A stretch of DNA of 64,000 bases from contig JAOYTL010000009.1 in NCBI GenBank assembly GCA_025846845.1, positions 266,180-330,179 of the forward strand, read 5' to 3'. The translations under genes and the position numbers were made by a program. This stretch comes from Alloboseaceae bacterium BT-24-1. GTDB taxonomy: Bacteria > Pseudomonadota > Alphaproteobacteria > Rhizobiales > Beijerinckiaceae. This document shows, one piece after another, positions 35,031-44,040 of this stretch; the stretch's first letter is position 1; every line of letters starts with the position of its first letter. The notes below the pieces were generated by a model that was not told the DNA's origin, searched no databases, and saw only the letters and a program-made list of their open reading frames with translations.

Positions 35031-36575
35031 CTACGGACGACTGGCTGTGAAGCGAGGCCCCAAGTCTCGATCGATGATTTCAGGCTTGGAAGCATCCACA
35101 AAGCCATCCCATCCACCTCCAAGCGCCTTGTTGAGTGTGACATAGCTCATCGCCAGCGCAATTCGGCTCTGAACCAGGGCATCCTCGGCGGTGTAGAACG
35201 AGCGCTCGGCGTCGAGGACCATGAGGAAATTGGCCGAGCCGCCCTGATAGAGTGAGCGCGACAGCGTTGCTGCCTGCCGGTAGGATTCGACCGCTGCCGC
35301 AAGCTTTCTAGACCGGACCTCCTCTTGGACGATCGCAACGAGCGCGTTTTCGACCTCCTCGAGCGCCCTGAGGACTCTGTCTCGATAGATAACGAAGTTC
35401 TGATCCCTTTGCGCCTGCGCGACCTCGACCGCGGCTCGCAATTGCCCGCCGTTGAAGATCGGCACGTTGAGGCTCGGGCCGAACGACCATCCGATCGAGG
35501 AGTTCTTTGCAAGATCTCCGATTTTCAGGCCGGTGGTCGCTATATTCCCCGTCAGGCTCACCGTCGGATAGCGTGCAGCCTCGGCCTGGCCGATCCTTGC
35601 TGTTGCCTGCGCAAGCACACGTTCGGATTGCCGTACATCCGGCCGCGACAGGAGAATGTCGGCGGGGATGCCTGCCGGCATGGGCAGGCGCGGCTTCGGG
35701 ATCGGGGCGCTGCGCCTCATGCGGTTGGTCAAATCGCCAGGCGCCCGTCCGGTCAGCACGCTCAGCCGATGGACGACCTCCGCATAGGACCTTTCGAGGC
35801 TCGGAATGGCGGCTTCCGTCGTGCTGCTCTGCCCTGTCGAGGTGGCGACGTCGACGGCTGACACCGAGCCAGCTTCGAAGCGAGTGCGCGTCAGCTGCGC
35901 AGTTTCGCGCTGGGCTGTGGCAGTCCTTTGCGCGAGCGCGATCCGCGCCTGGTAACCTCGAGCCTGCACGTAATTGGAGGCGACATCGCCGACGAGCGTC
36001 AACAGCGCAAGACGCAGCTGTTCGTCCGCCGCTTCAACACCATATTCAGCAGCTTCAGCAGCACGTTGGTTCCTGCCGAAGAGATCGGTCTCCCAGCTTG
36101 CGTCAAACCCGGCCTGATACTGCGAGAACTCGCGTGGTGCTGAGCCCGCACCTGCCCCCATCCCAGCCGCACCGCCTGCGACGCTTCGCTGTCGAATGGC
36201 CGAGCTGGCACTCATTAGCGTCGGATAGAACAACCCGAGCGACTGCTGGTGGGTCGCACGTGCCTCGCGCACGCGAGCCTTCGCCCCGGCGATGTCGAGA
36301 TTGCCCTCGACCGCCTCCTTGACGAGAGAATTTAGCAGCGGATCGTTGAGCCGCGCCCACCAATGCCTCAGCATTGGCCGGGCTCGCGACTGCGCCTGAT
36401 CTGCTGCATTCCAGGTGGCGGGAACAGCTAGAGACGGCGTGGTGTAGTTCGGTCCCACTGCGCAGGCGCCCAATGCCAGAGCGAAAGGAAGCACGATCAG
36501 AATGCCGGTCGTCCTGGAAGCTGGGGGTGCTCCGCTTCGGTGTGGGGCGCTCGTCGCCTGTCCCGCGGGTTTCAT
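35031..36575 (-). CDS. RND efflux outer-membrane channel (OprM/NodT family)
   Basis: This 514-residue lipoprotein channel is taken from the ATG at 36575; a much longer open frame upstream is antisense noise inside the pump gene. The signal sequence ILIVLPFALALGACAVGPNY contains the lipobox LGAC. Two OEP repeats follow (RHWWARLNDPLLNSLVKEAV near residues 70-90, and DILLSRPDVRQSERVLAQAT near 315-335, the NodT/OprM hallmark). It trimerises into the exit duct. It lies 38 bases behind the pump gene. Confidence 0.92.
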   Translation of the reverse strand: MKPAGQATSAPHRSGAPPASRTTGILIVLPFALALGACAVGPNYTTPSLAVPATWNAADQAQSRARPMLRHWWARLNDPLLNSLVKEAVEGNLDIAGAKARVREARATHQQSLGLFYPTLMSASSAIRQRSVAGGAAGMGAGAGSAPREFSQYQAGFDASWETDLFGRNQRAAEAAEYGVEAADEQLRLALLTLVGDVASNYVQARGYQARIALAQRTATAQRETAQLTRTRFEAGSVSAVDVATSTGQSSTTEAAIPSLERSYAEVVHRLSVLTGRAPGDLTNRMRRSAPIPKPRLPMPAGIPADILLSRPDVRQSERVLAQATARIGQAEAARYPTVSLTGNIATTGLKIGDLAKNSSIGWSFGPSLNVPIFNGGQLRAAVEVAQAQRDQNFVIYRDRVLRALEEVENALVAIVQEEVRSRKLAAAVESYRQAATLSRSLYQGGSANFLMVLDAERSFYTAEDALVQSRIALAMSYVTLNKALGGGWDGFVDASKPEIIDRDLGPRFTASRP

Positions 36576-36613
36576 GCGGCGTTCTCTTTCCAATGGATTG
36601 GGGGCAGCGAAGA

Positions 36614-39600
36614 TCAGCCGGCCGGAGGTGTTGCAGGTTGCGCCGCCGCGATTGCAGCGGTATTGTCGCGTCGGCCGAACAGCCGCATTACGACGACGTA
36701 GAAGACCGGGACGAAGAGCACTGCGAGCACCGTCGCAGAAACCATGCCGCCGAACACGCCGGTCCCGATCGCGTGCTGCGTCTCGGCGCTGGCGCCGCGC
36801 GCGAGCATCAGCGGCACCACCCCCAGCGCGAAGGCGAGCGAGGTCATCAGAATCGGACGCAGGCGCAGCCTCGCGGCTTCCACGATCGCATCGTGAACGC
36901 TGCGCCCCTCGCCGCGCAGATTCTTTGCGAACTCCACAATCAGGATCGCGTTCTTGGCGGACAAGCCGATGATGGTGATGAGTCCGACCTTGAAGAAGAC
37001 GTCGTTCACCAAGTCTCGCAGCAGCACTGCAGCCACCGCGCCGAGAATGCCGAGCGGCACGACGAGCATCACCGACAGCGGAATCGTCCAGCTCTCGTAG
37101 AGCGCGGCAAGCACCAGGAAGACGACGAGCATCGATAGCGCCAGCAAAGCGGGAGCCTGCGCCGCCGATTGCTTTTCCTGGAATGCCTGCCCAGTCCACT
37201 CGATCATGAAGCTGGGTGGTAGCTGGGACGCCAAGCTCTCCATTTCCGCCATGGCGTCACCACTCGATACGCCTGGTGCTGCGCTTCCTGCAATACGCAC
37301 CGCCGGATAGCCATTATAGCGCACGAGCTGGAGCGGGCTCGCCTCCCAGACCGGCACGACCACTTCGGAGAGCGAGACCATGCCGCCAGCATTGTTACGG
37401 ACGTAGAGCTTGAGCACGTCGTCGATTTGCATACGATTTCGCGCGTCAGCCTGCACGATCACCTGCTGCAGGCGCCCCGCGTTCGGAAAATCGTTCACAT
37501 AGGTCGAGCCCATGGCCGCCGTCAGCGTGTCGTTGATCATGGCGAACGGGACGCCGAGCGCCTCGGCCTTCTGCCGGTCGATCTTCAGAGCAACGCTGGG
37601 CCCGTTCGGCAGGCCGTCGCGATAAACATTGATCACACGCTTGCTTTGGGCCGCAAGTTGCAGGAACTGGGCTTGAGCCGCTTGCAGCGCGGCGCTGCCG
37701 CGGTTGGCGCGATCCTCGAGACGCAGTGCAAAGCCGGATGAGGTGCCTAGCTCCTCGATCGCCGGCGGCTTGAGGCTCATAATGGTGCCCTCGGGCGCCG
37801 CCGCCATCGCCGCTGTCGCTGCAGTGAGCTCGTCATTGATCGTGGTCGATCGCTCCCTCCAGTCCTTCAGCGTAGTAAAGGCCATGGCGGCGTTTGGCCC
37901 AGAACCCGAGAGGCCGTAGCCGAGGATCGAGATGTTATCGGCGACGTTCGAACGCGACGCGACATGACGGTCATACATCGCGACAATGTTCTGCGTTCGC
38001 CCTGCCGTAGCGTCGGCCGGCAGCGAGAACGTCGTCATAAAGTTGCCCTGATCCTCTTCAGGCACGAAAGCGGACGGCAACTGCCCAAAGCCATAGGCGA
38101 GCGCGGCAACGATGACGGCGTAGATGGCCATCATCCGGCCACCGCGCTTCACAAGGGCTGCAACCCAGTTGGCATAGCCGTCCGTCATTCTTTCGAATCT
38201 GCGGTTGAACCAGCCGAAGAAGCCCTTCTTCTCATGATGCCCGGCACCGACCGGCTTGAGCAGCGTCGCACAAAGCGCCGGAGTCAGCGTCAGTGCGAGG
38301 AATGCGGAGAACAGGATCGAGACCGCCATCGACAACGTGAACTGCCGATAGATCGCGCCAACCGAGCCGCTGGCGAGACCCATTGGGATGAACACTGCCG
38401 CGAGCACCAGCGTGATGCCGATAACGGCGCCAGTGATCTCCTTCATTGCCTTCTGCGTGGCTTCCTTGGGCGGCAAGCCTTCAGTCGCCATGATGCGCTC
38501 GACATTCTCGACCACGACAATGGCGTCATCAACGATGATGCCAATCGCCAGCACCATGCCGAACATCGTTAGTACGTTGATCGAGAAGCCGGCCGCGAGC
38601 ATCACTGCGAACGTGCCGAGCAAGGCGATCGGAGCAACGATCGCAGGGATCAACGTGTAGCGGATCTTCTGTAAGAACAGCAGCATTACCAGGAAGACCA
38701 GCACCATGGCTTCGATCAGTGTATGAATGACCTTCTCGATCGAGATCTTCACAAAAGGCGCAGTGTCGAAGGAAACCGCGTATTCCATGCCGGCGGGCAT
38801 CGCTCGCGCCAGCTCGGCGAGGCGCGCGCGCACGGCCCCGGCGGCTTGCACCGCATTCGCTCCTGGGGTGAGCTGGATGGCTGCCGCCGTAGCCGGCTTC
38901 CCATTGACGCGGGTTGAGAAGTTGAGGCTCTGCGCGCCGAGCTCAACGCGAGCAACGTCGCCGAGCACGAGCTTTGAGCCATCCGGTTCAGATCGCAGCA
39001 CGATCGCTGCGAATTCCTCAGACGTCGCCAACTGTCCATGCACTGTCAGCGGAATGCTCAGCGCCTGGCCCGCCACGGTCGGCTCGGCACCGACCCGCCC
39101 TGGGGCTATCGGAGCGTTCTGGGTCTGGATCGCTTGCGTAACCTGCGCCAGTGATAAAGAATAGGAGACGAGTTTGGCCGGATCGACCCAAATGCGCATC
39201 GCTTTCTCCGAGCCGAACGCCTGCACGCGGCCGACGCCTTCGATGCGCCTCAGCTCCGGTGCAATGTTGCGGGTCAAGTAGTCGCCGAGTGCAAGCTCGT
39301 CGTACTGGCCGTCGTGCGAATTAAGCGTCACGATCATCAGGAACCCCGACGCTGCGGACTCAACTATTATCCCGGTCCGCCGCACCGCTTCTGGAAGGCG
39401 CGGCTCGATCGCCTTCAGGCGGTTCTGCACGTCGACTTGGGCCATCTCCGGGTTGGTGCCCGGTTTGAAGGTCGCCGTGATACTGGCGCTGCCCGACGTA
39501 TCCGCCGTCGACTCGAAGTACAGGAGGTTTTTGACACCGGTCAGTTCGCGCTCGATCAGGCCAACGACGCTATCGTTGATCGTCTGCGGCGTGGCGCCGA

Positions 39601-39748
39601 CATAGGTCGCGCTGATGGTCACGCTTGGCGGCGCGATCGTCGGGAAACGCGATACCGGAAGCTGCGGGAGCGCGATGAGACCCGCAAGAACGATGAAGAT
39701 CGCAATGACCCAGGCGAAGATTGGGCGATTGATGAAGAACTGCGGCAT
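36614..39748 (-). CDS. RND multidrug efflux pump, HAE1 family (AcrB/MexB-like)
   Basis: This 1044-residue inner-membrane proton antiporter begins MPQFFINRPIFAWVIAIFIV and has the 12-helix layout with two large periplasmic loops. Helix 4 contains GIIVDDAIVVVENVER with the proton-relay Asp pair. A matching lysine lies in helix 10 (GLSAKNAILIVEFAKNL). The porter domains carry FKPGTNPEMAQVDVQNRLK. The length is normal. It begins 16 bases after the adaptor gene. Substrates are probably amphiphilic drugs, dyes or plant compounds. Confidence 0.95.
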   Translation of the reverse strand: MPQFFINRPIFAWVIAIFIVLAGLIALPQLPVSRFPTIAPPSVTISATYVGATPQTINDSVVGLIERELTGVKNLLYFESTADTSGSASITATFKPGTNPEMAQVDVQNRLKAIEPRLPEAVRRTGIIVESAASGFLMIVTLNSHDGQYDELALGDYLTRNIAPELRRIEGVGRVQAFGSEKAMRIWVDPAKLVSYSLSLAQVTQAIQTQNAPIAPGRVGAEPTVAGQALSIPLTVHGQLATSEEFAAIVLRSEPDGSKLVLGDVARVELGAQSLNFSTRVNGKPATAAAIQLTPGANAVQAAGAVRARLAELARAMPAGMEYAVSFDTAPFVKISIEKVIHTLIEAMVLVFLVMLLFLQKIRYTLIPAIVAPIALLGTFAVMLAAGFSINVLTMFGMVLAIGIIVDDAIVVVENVERIMATEGLPPKEATQKAMKEITGAVIGITLVLAAVFIPMGLASGSVGAIYRQFTLSMAVSILFSAFLALTLTPALCATLLKPVGAGHHEKKGFFGWFNRRFERMTDGYANWVAALVKRGGRMMAIYAVIVAALAYGFGQLPSAFVPEEDQGNFMTTFSLPADATAGRTQNIVAMYDRHVASRSNVADNISILGYGLSGSGPNAAMAFTTLKDWRERSTTINDELTAATAAMAAAPEGTIMSLKPPAIEELGTSSGFALRLEDRANRGSAALQAAQAQFLQLAAQSKRVINVYRDGLPNGPSVALKIDRQKAEALGVPFAMINDTLTAAMGSTYVNDFPNAGRLQQVIVQADARNRMQIDDVLKLYVRNNAGGMVSLSEVVVPVWEASPLQLVRYNGYPAVRIAGSAAPGVSSGDAMAEMESLASQLPPSFMIEWTGQAFQEKQSAAQAPALLALSMLVVFLVLAALYESWTIPLSVMLVVPLGILGAVAAVLLRDLVNDVFFKVGLITIIGLSAKNAILIVEFAKNLRGEGRSVHDAIVEAARLRLRPILMTSLAFALGVVPLMLARGASAETQHAIGTGVFGGMVSATVLAVLFVPVFYVVVMRLFGRRDNTAAIAAAQPATPPAG

Positions 39749-39764
39749 GATGCTGACGCTCCTC

Positions 39765-40922
39765 TCAGTTCTTCGCCGGCGTGCTCAGCACGAACGGCAC
39801 GGCATCCACGGTCGCCCCGTCCTGGACGCGCTCTTGGCCTTGTACGACGATAGTCTCGCCTCCCTTCAGGCCCGAAGTGACGATAACCCGACGGCCGACT
39901 GTTTCCCCGAGTTCGATATCCTGGCGCGTCGCGATTTTATCCTCGCTCACGATCACGAGTTGTGGGCGCCCGGTCGGATCCCGCACGACTGCTTCCTGCG
40001 GCAACAGCAGTACGTCTTGCCGCATCCCGCGCGGCAGACGAGCTCGTACATACATGCCGGGCAGCAGCAGCCGATCCGGATTTGGAACCTCCACCCGGAC
40101 CGTGACATTGCCTGTGCCGGGATCGACACTGATGTCATAGAACAGCGCCCGCCCGGTGATCGGATACGGCTTTCCGCTCGCGCCGATGATCGTAACGGGG
40201 ATCTTGGAAGCGTCCTCAAGCCGGCCTGCTTCCGCCAACTCACGGATCACGTCGATTTGCGAGGCAGGCTGTCTCACGTCGACATAGACTTGATCAATCT
40301 GCTGGATGAGTGCGAGCGCGTTGGCGCCAGAGGCAGAGACGAGCGCGCCTTCGCTGACGAGCGCCTGTCCGATCCGCCCTGAAATCGGCGCGCGTACGGT
40401 CGCAAAATCGAGATCAAGGCGGCGACGCTGCAATGCCGCTGTGGCTTCGGCGACATTCGCCTTGGTCTGGGCGAGGTCCGCGACAGCATCGTCGTATGCG
40501 TCCCGGCTGATCGCCTTTGTCTCGATCAGTTGCCTGGCCCGATCGAACTTTGCCTGCGCGCGGACAAGACCGGCCTCCGCGCGTTGCAATGCAGCGGCGG
40601 CGCTGTCGACCTCGGCCTTGAACGGTTCCGCGTTGATCTGAAACAGCTCTTGCTCCGCCCGGACCTCGGCGCCCTGCTCGAACAGCCGCTTCTGGATAAT
40701 GCCGCCTACCTGAGGCCTGATCTCAGCCGTCCGAAATGCGGCAACGCGCCCGGGAAGCTCATCAGCGATCGTCACCGTCTCCGGTTTCGGCGTTACAACC
40801 GTCACCAAAATGGCTGGTGTTGCGCCCCGCACTGCCTTGGCGTCATGAGGGTCGCCCTCGCTACAGGCCGCGAGCAACAGAGCCAGCACGGCGGCAACGG
40901 CATGCGCATGGTTGCGAAACAT
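39765..40922 (-). CDS. RND efflux periplasmic adaptor (AcrA/MexA family)
   Basis: This 385-residue membrane-fusion protein has a lipoprotein signal MFRNHAHAVAAVLALLLAAC with lipobox LAAC at about residues 17-20. It shows the biotinyl-lipoyl half-motifs PGRVAAFRTAEIRPQVGGII, an alpha-hairpin rich in Ala and Gln (about 95-170), and RAPISGRIGQALVSEGALV. It is the first gene of the adaptor-pump-channel operon. It is divergent from a response-regulator gene with 176 bases between starts, so the two-component system probably controls it. Confidence 0.94.
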   Translation of the reverse strand: MFRNHAHAVAAVLALLLAACSEGDPHDAKAVRGATPAILVTVVTPKPETVTIADELPGRVAAFRTAEIRPQVGGIIQKRLFEQGAEVRAEQELFQINAEPFKAEVDSAAAALQRAEAGLVRAQAKFDRARQLIETKAISRDAYDDAVADLAQTKANVAEATAALQRRRLDLDFATVRAPISGRIGQALVSEGALVSASGANALALIQQIDQVYVDVRQPASQIDVIRELAEAGRLEDASKIPVTIIGASGKPYPITGRALFYDISVDPGTGNVTVRVEVPNPDRLLLPGMYVRARLPRGMRQDVLLLPQEAVVRDPTGRPQLVIVSEDKIATRQDIELGETVGRRVIVTSGLKGGETIVVQGQERVQDGATVDAVPFVLSTPAKN

Positions 40923-41098
40923 TCTTCAAAATCCAAATGGCCTCGGCGTGGGAGGCGCGCTCTTCCCCTGTCCGCGCCAAGAAATGGTGGAGGTACAATG
41001 GAGATATGATGGAGATTTCTGCCGCCATCTCGACGCAGCAGGTTTGGCGTGCGATCGAAAGTATGCAACGCATAGGCTCGACTTCAAATCATCGAACG

Positions 41099-41788
41099 AT
41101 GAATGCTCTCGTCCTCATCGCGGAAGACGAACCGCAAATCGCCGATATTCTCGACGCCTACCTGACGCGGGAGGGGTTTCGGACGGTGCGCGCGGCCGAT
41201 GGCCGCGCCGCAATCGAGCTGGACCTGGCCTTGAAGCCCGACCTCATTCTCCTCGACGTCACCATGCCGCGCATGGACGGATGGGAAGTATTGGCTGAGG
41301 TACGCCGCAGGGGTGATACGCCAGTCATCATGATCACCGCGCTCGACAAGGATATCGACCGTCTGCAGGGTCTGCGGATCGGCGCAGATGACTATGTCGT
41401 CAAGCCCTTCAATCCAATCGAGGTCGTCGCCCGCGCCAAGGCTGTCTTGCGCCGGGCGGGTCTGTCGGCGTCGGGTGGCGTCGTGCGTGTCGGCAATCTC
41501 ACCATCGATCTTGACAGCTATCTGGCAAGAGTTGAGGGCGAGGGAGAACCACAAAACTTGCAGCTCACCCTCACCGAGTTCCGTCTTCTGGCGCATATGG
41601 CGCGCAGCCCGGTGAAGGTCTTTGCGCGAGGTGAGCTTGTCGACGCCTGCCTTCCCGGTGGCGACGCACTCGACCGCACCGTCGACAGCCACGTGAGTAA
41701 TCTGCGCAAGAAACTTGAGCAGGCCGGTGCGCCGGGAATGCTGTCGGGCGTCCGCGGCGTCGGCTATAGGCTGGCGACTGCGCAATGA
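41099..41788 (+). CDS. OmpR-family response regulator (BaeR-like)
   Basis: This 229-residue product is counted from the ATG at 41099; in-frame starts further up are possible and no strong ribosome site decides. The receiver domain has acidic pocket ED at residues 9-10, phosphoacceptor D53 (LILLDVTMPRMDG), T80 and K102 (VVKPF). The C-terminal winged helix reads LTLTEFRLLAHMARSP, then DRTVDSHVSNLRKKL. Its stop overlaps the kinase start by 4 bases. The divergent RND operon is the likely target. Confidence 0.93.
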   Translation: MNALVLIAEDEPQIADILDAYLTREGFRTVRAADGRAAIELDLALKPDLILLDVTMPRMDGWEVLAEVRRRGDTPVIMITALDKDIDRLQGLRIGADDYVVKPFNPIEVVARAKAVLRRAGLSASGGVVRVGNLTIDLDSYLARVEGEGEPQNLQLTLTEFRLLAHMARSPVKVFARGELVDACLPGGDALDRTVDSHVSNLRKKLEQAGAPGMLSGVRGVGYRLATAQ

Positions 41789-42843
41789 TGTGGCGCCACG
41801 GCCTGAGCCGCCAGATCCTCTTGTCCATGGCAGCAGTCACCGTCGTAGCGGCACTCGTCGTGTTCGTCGCATTTTATGTCGCCTTCGGATTTATCGCGAC
41901 GTTCTTCCCCCAACTGATCAACTACGACTGGCTCCCTTCGGGAACAGACCTCCTGATCCTCGCCGTCTCGATTCTCCTAGCATTGGTCGCCGCCGGAGCA
42001 ATCGCGCTCAAGCTAGCAGGTCGCATTCTGGTGCCGCTGAACTCGCTTGCCGAAAGCGCGCGCAAGATCGCTGGCGGAGATCTTACCGCCCGCGCTGCGC
42101 CAGGAGACCAGTCGCTCGGCGAGACCGCCCATCTCGTCGATGATTTCAACACCATGGCTCAGAGGCTCCAGGACATGGCCGATAACATGAGATCCTGGAA
42201 TGCGGCGATCGCGCATGAACTCAGGACGCCCCTGACGATTCTCAGGGGCAAGCTGCAAGGCATTGCCGATGGCGTGTTCGCTGCAGATGAACAATTGATC
42301 CGGAACCTGCTGTTGCAGATCGAAGGGCTATCGCGGTTGGTCGACGACCTGCGTGTGGTCACATTGGCACACAGTGCTCATCTGGATCTGCAGAAGGAGG
42401 CGATCGACCTCGCGACGGAAATCAAGCGCGTGCTCGATCTCCTGGCGCCGTCGCTGAAGGAAGCCGGCTTTTCGGTGGAGCATACTCTCGCAGACATTAC
42501 GATTGTCGCCGACGGGATGCGTATCCGACAGGCGCTGCTCGCACTCTTGGAAAATGCCCAGCGCTATGCGACGCCAGGCCGTATTGAGGTCTCCGCCCTG
42601 ATAGCGCAGGGGAAAGTCATCATCCGCGTCGAAGATGACGGCCCGGGGTTGCCGCCAGAACTTACCAAGCGAGCTTTTGAACCATTCACCCGCGGCGAAC
42701 CCTCGCGCTCACGTCGCTACGGCGGATCTGGCCTCGGTTTGTCCGTGGTCCGTGCGATTGCCGAGGCTCATGGTGGGGAAGCAATCTACCTTACCTCATC
42801 GCGGAGCGGTGCAATTTTCGAGCTCAATCTGCCTTTGGGCTGA
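41785..42843 (+). CDS. Sensor histidine kinase (BaeS/AdeS-like)
   Basis: This 352-residue membrane kinase has a first membrane helix at about residues 12-40, a short periplasmic loop (PQLINYDWLPSGT), a second helix at about 55-79 and HAMP at about 80-132. The dimerisation domain carries phosphoacceptor H144 (AIAHELRTPL). The ATPase domain has LALLENAQRYA (N box), DDGPGLP (G1) and GGSGLGLSVV (G2). The short periplasmic loop suggests that it senses the membrane or an intramembrane signal. It is translationally coupled to the response regulator gene. Confidence 0.93.
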   Translation: MMWRHGLSRQILLSMAAVTVVAALVVFVAFYVAFGFIATFFPQLINYDWLPSGTDLLILAVSILLALVAAGAIALKLAGRILVPLNSLAESARKIAGGDLTARAAPGDQSLGETAHLVDDFNTMAQRLQDMADNMRSWNAAIAHELRTPLTILRGKLQGIADGVFAADEQLIRNLLLQIEGLSRLVDDLRVVTLAHSAHLDLQKEAIDLATEIKRVLDLLAPSLKEAGFSVEHTLADITIVADGMRIRQALLALLENAQRYATPGRIEVSALIAQGKVIIRVEDDGPGLPPELTKRAFEPFTRGEPSRSRRYGGSGLGLSVVRAIAEAHGGEAIYLTSSRSGAIFELNLPLG

Positions 42844-43063
42844 CTGAGCGCCGCGTCCTGCGGTCCGCGAGCGTTGTGGAAGGGCTCGCAAACCTGGTCG
42901 CGTCGCGCGTAGCGAATGCAACCTCTGAGCGAGTCTATACGCGCGCGTCGACTCTTTTAGCTATCGCTCTCTGGCAACGCCAGACGGTGGCTCAGTTTCC
43001 TCAGGCTCAGGACCTCTTAGATCGGCTTGATCTGTGCTTTCAGGGTGTCTTGGAAGGATGCTG

Positions 43064-43830
43064 TGATGTGCATCGGTTTTTGCTAAGCGAGCAGCAGATG
43101 GTGCGGATAGCGCCGCATTTTCTACTGGCGCACGGAGTTCCAAGGGGGCCGGTGACCGGCGCGTGATGAGCGGGATCGTCTATGCGATCAGGAACGGGTT
43201 GCAGTGCGTGGACGCCCCAAGGCTCATGGCCCCTCAAGACACACTGCGACCGCTCATCTGCTGGAGACGGTTCGGCGTGTTCGACCGCATCCTCGCATCG
43301 CCGGAAGCGAAGAGCCGAAGCCTGAGCACATCATGATCGATGCCACGCATCTGGGGATTGCACCGCACGGCAGCAAGCCTGCTAAAAAAATAGATGGTTT
43401 ACGCTATAGGGCGCGCAGGAAAGGCAGCCTGAACGCCAAGCTTCGCACCGGCTGCGGCGATGCCGGCCGCCCGATCATGCTGCTTTCGGAAGGCCAGATG
43501 AGCGGCCAAAGGGCACAGGCGCGAGCCTTGTTGAGCCCTGCTGCCGGACCCTGATCGCCCACCGCAGCTATGACAGTGTCGCATTCAGCCGGACGCTGGT
43601 CGCCAAAGGCATTGAACCCTGCATTCCATAGAGCCGAAGCCGGAAAATCCCTTATCCCTATGACTAGGCGCTCTATCCCCGGCACCACAAGATTGAGAAC
43701 CTCTTCGCCAGGCTCCAGGAAACGCCGCATCGCCGCACACTACAGCCGATGTGCCCACACATTCTTTTCGTTATCTGCATCGCGGCAGCCATCGTCCTCC
43801 GGCTTGGATCGATCGGCCATGGGCCAATTG
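43064..43830 (+). pseudogene. IS5-family (IS427-type) transposase relic
   Basis: Family segments appear in order but in changing frames: FLLSEQQMVRIAPHFLLAHG, VMSGIVYAIRNGLQ, DAPKAHGP, EPKPEHIMIDATHL with the first catalytic Asp, GSLNAKL, GRPIMLLSEGQMSG, TLIAHRSYDS-like text, GIEPCIP and finally RYDRCAHTFF-like text. At least four frameshifts are needed to restore it. It directly abuts the flagellin control region, and its terminal repeats were not identified. Confidence 0.82.
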
Positions 43831-43872
43831 GACACGGTATAACCATGGGATAAATAGCGTTATCGCGTGTAA

Positions 43873-43886
43873 TTCATTGCAATGAA
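43873..43886. promoter_or_regulatory. Perfect 14-bp palindrome upstream of flagellin
   Basis: TTCATTGCAATGAA equals its own reverse complement. It lies 155 bases before the flagellin ATG and just ahead of the tandem operator-like repeats. It is a candidate dimeric regulator site. Confidence 0.5.
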
Positions 43887-43901
43887 CGAAAGATAAGTAC
43901 A

Positions 43902-43937
43902 AAAAGTACTATAGTAGGGACGAAAAGTACTATAGTA
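43902..43937 (+). promoter_or_regulatory. Two 15-bp direct repeats with palindromic cores upstream of flagellin
   Basis: AAAAGTACTATAGTA occurs at 43902-43916 and again at 43923-43937. The starts are 21 bases apart, two helical turns, so both face the same side of the DNA. Each contains the perfect palindrome TACTATAGTA, and an AAGTAC half-copy precedes them at 43895. The pair lies about 105-140 bases before the flagellin start, where activators or repressors of flagellar genes act. Confidence 0.6.
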
Positions 43938-44040
43938 TCCCCAGTTCTATCACAGCTGTTTTTTTCGTATAAACTATCTGAGCTCATTCTTCCTGGCGCC
44001 GCTCCACGAATGGAGCGATTAGAACGGAAGGATTTCGCAG

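Noticed and set aside
36576..37199. A 208-residue N-terminal extension of the outer-membrane channel frame
   Set aside because: It lies inside the pump gene in another frame, is Arg-rich noise, and a lipoprotein signal begins at 36575.
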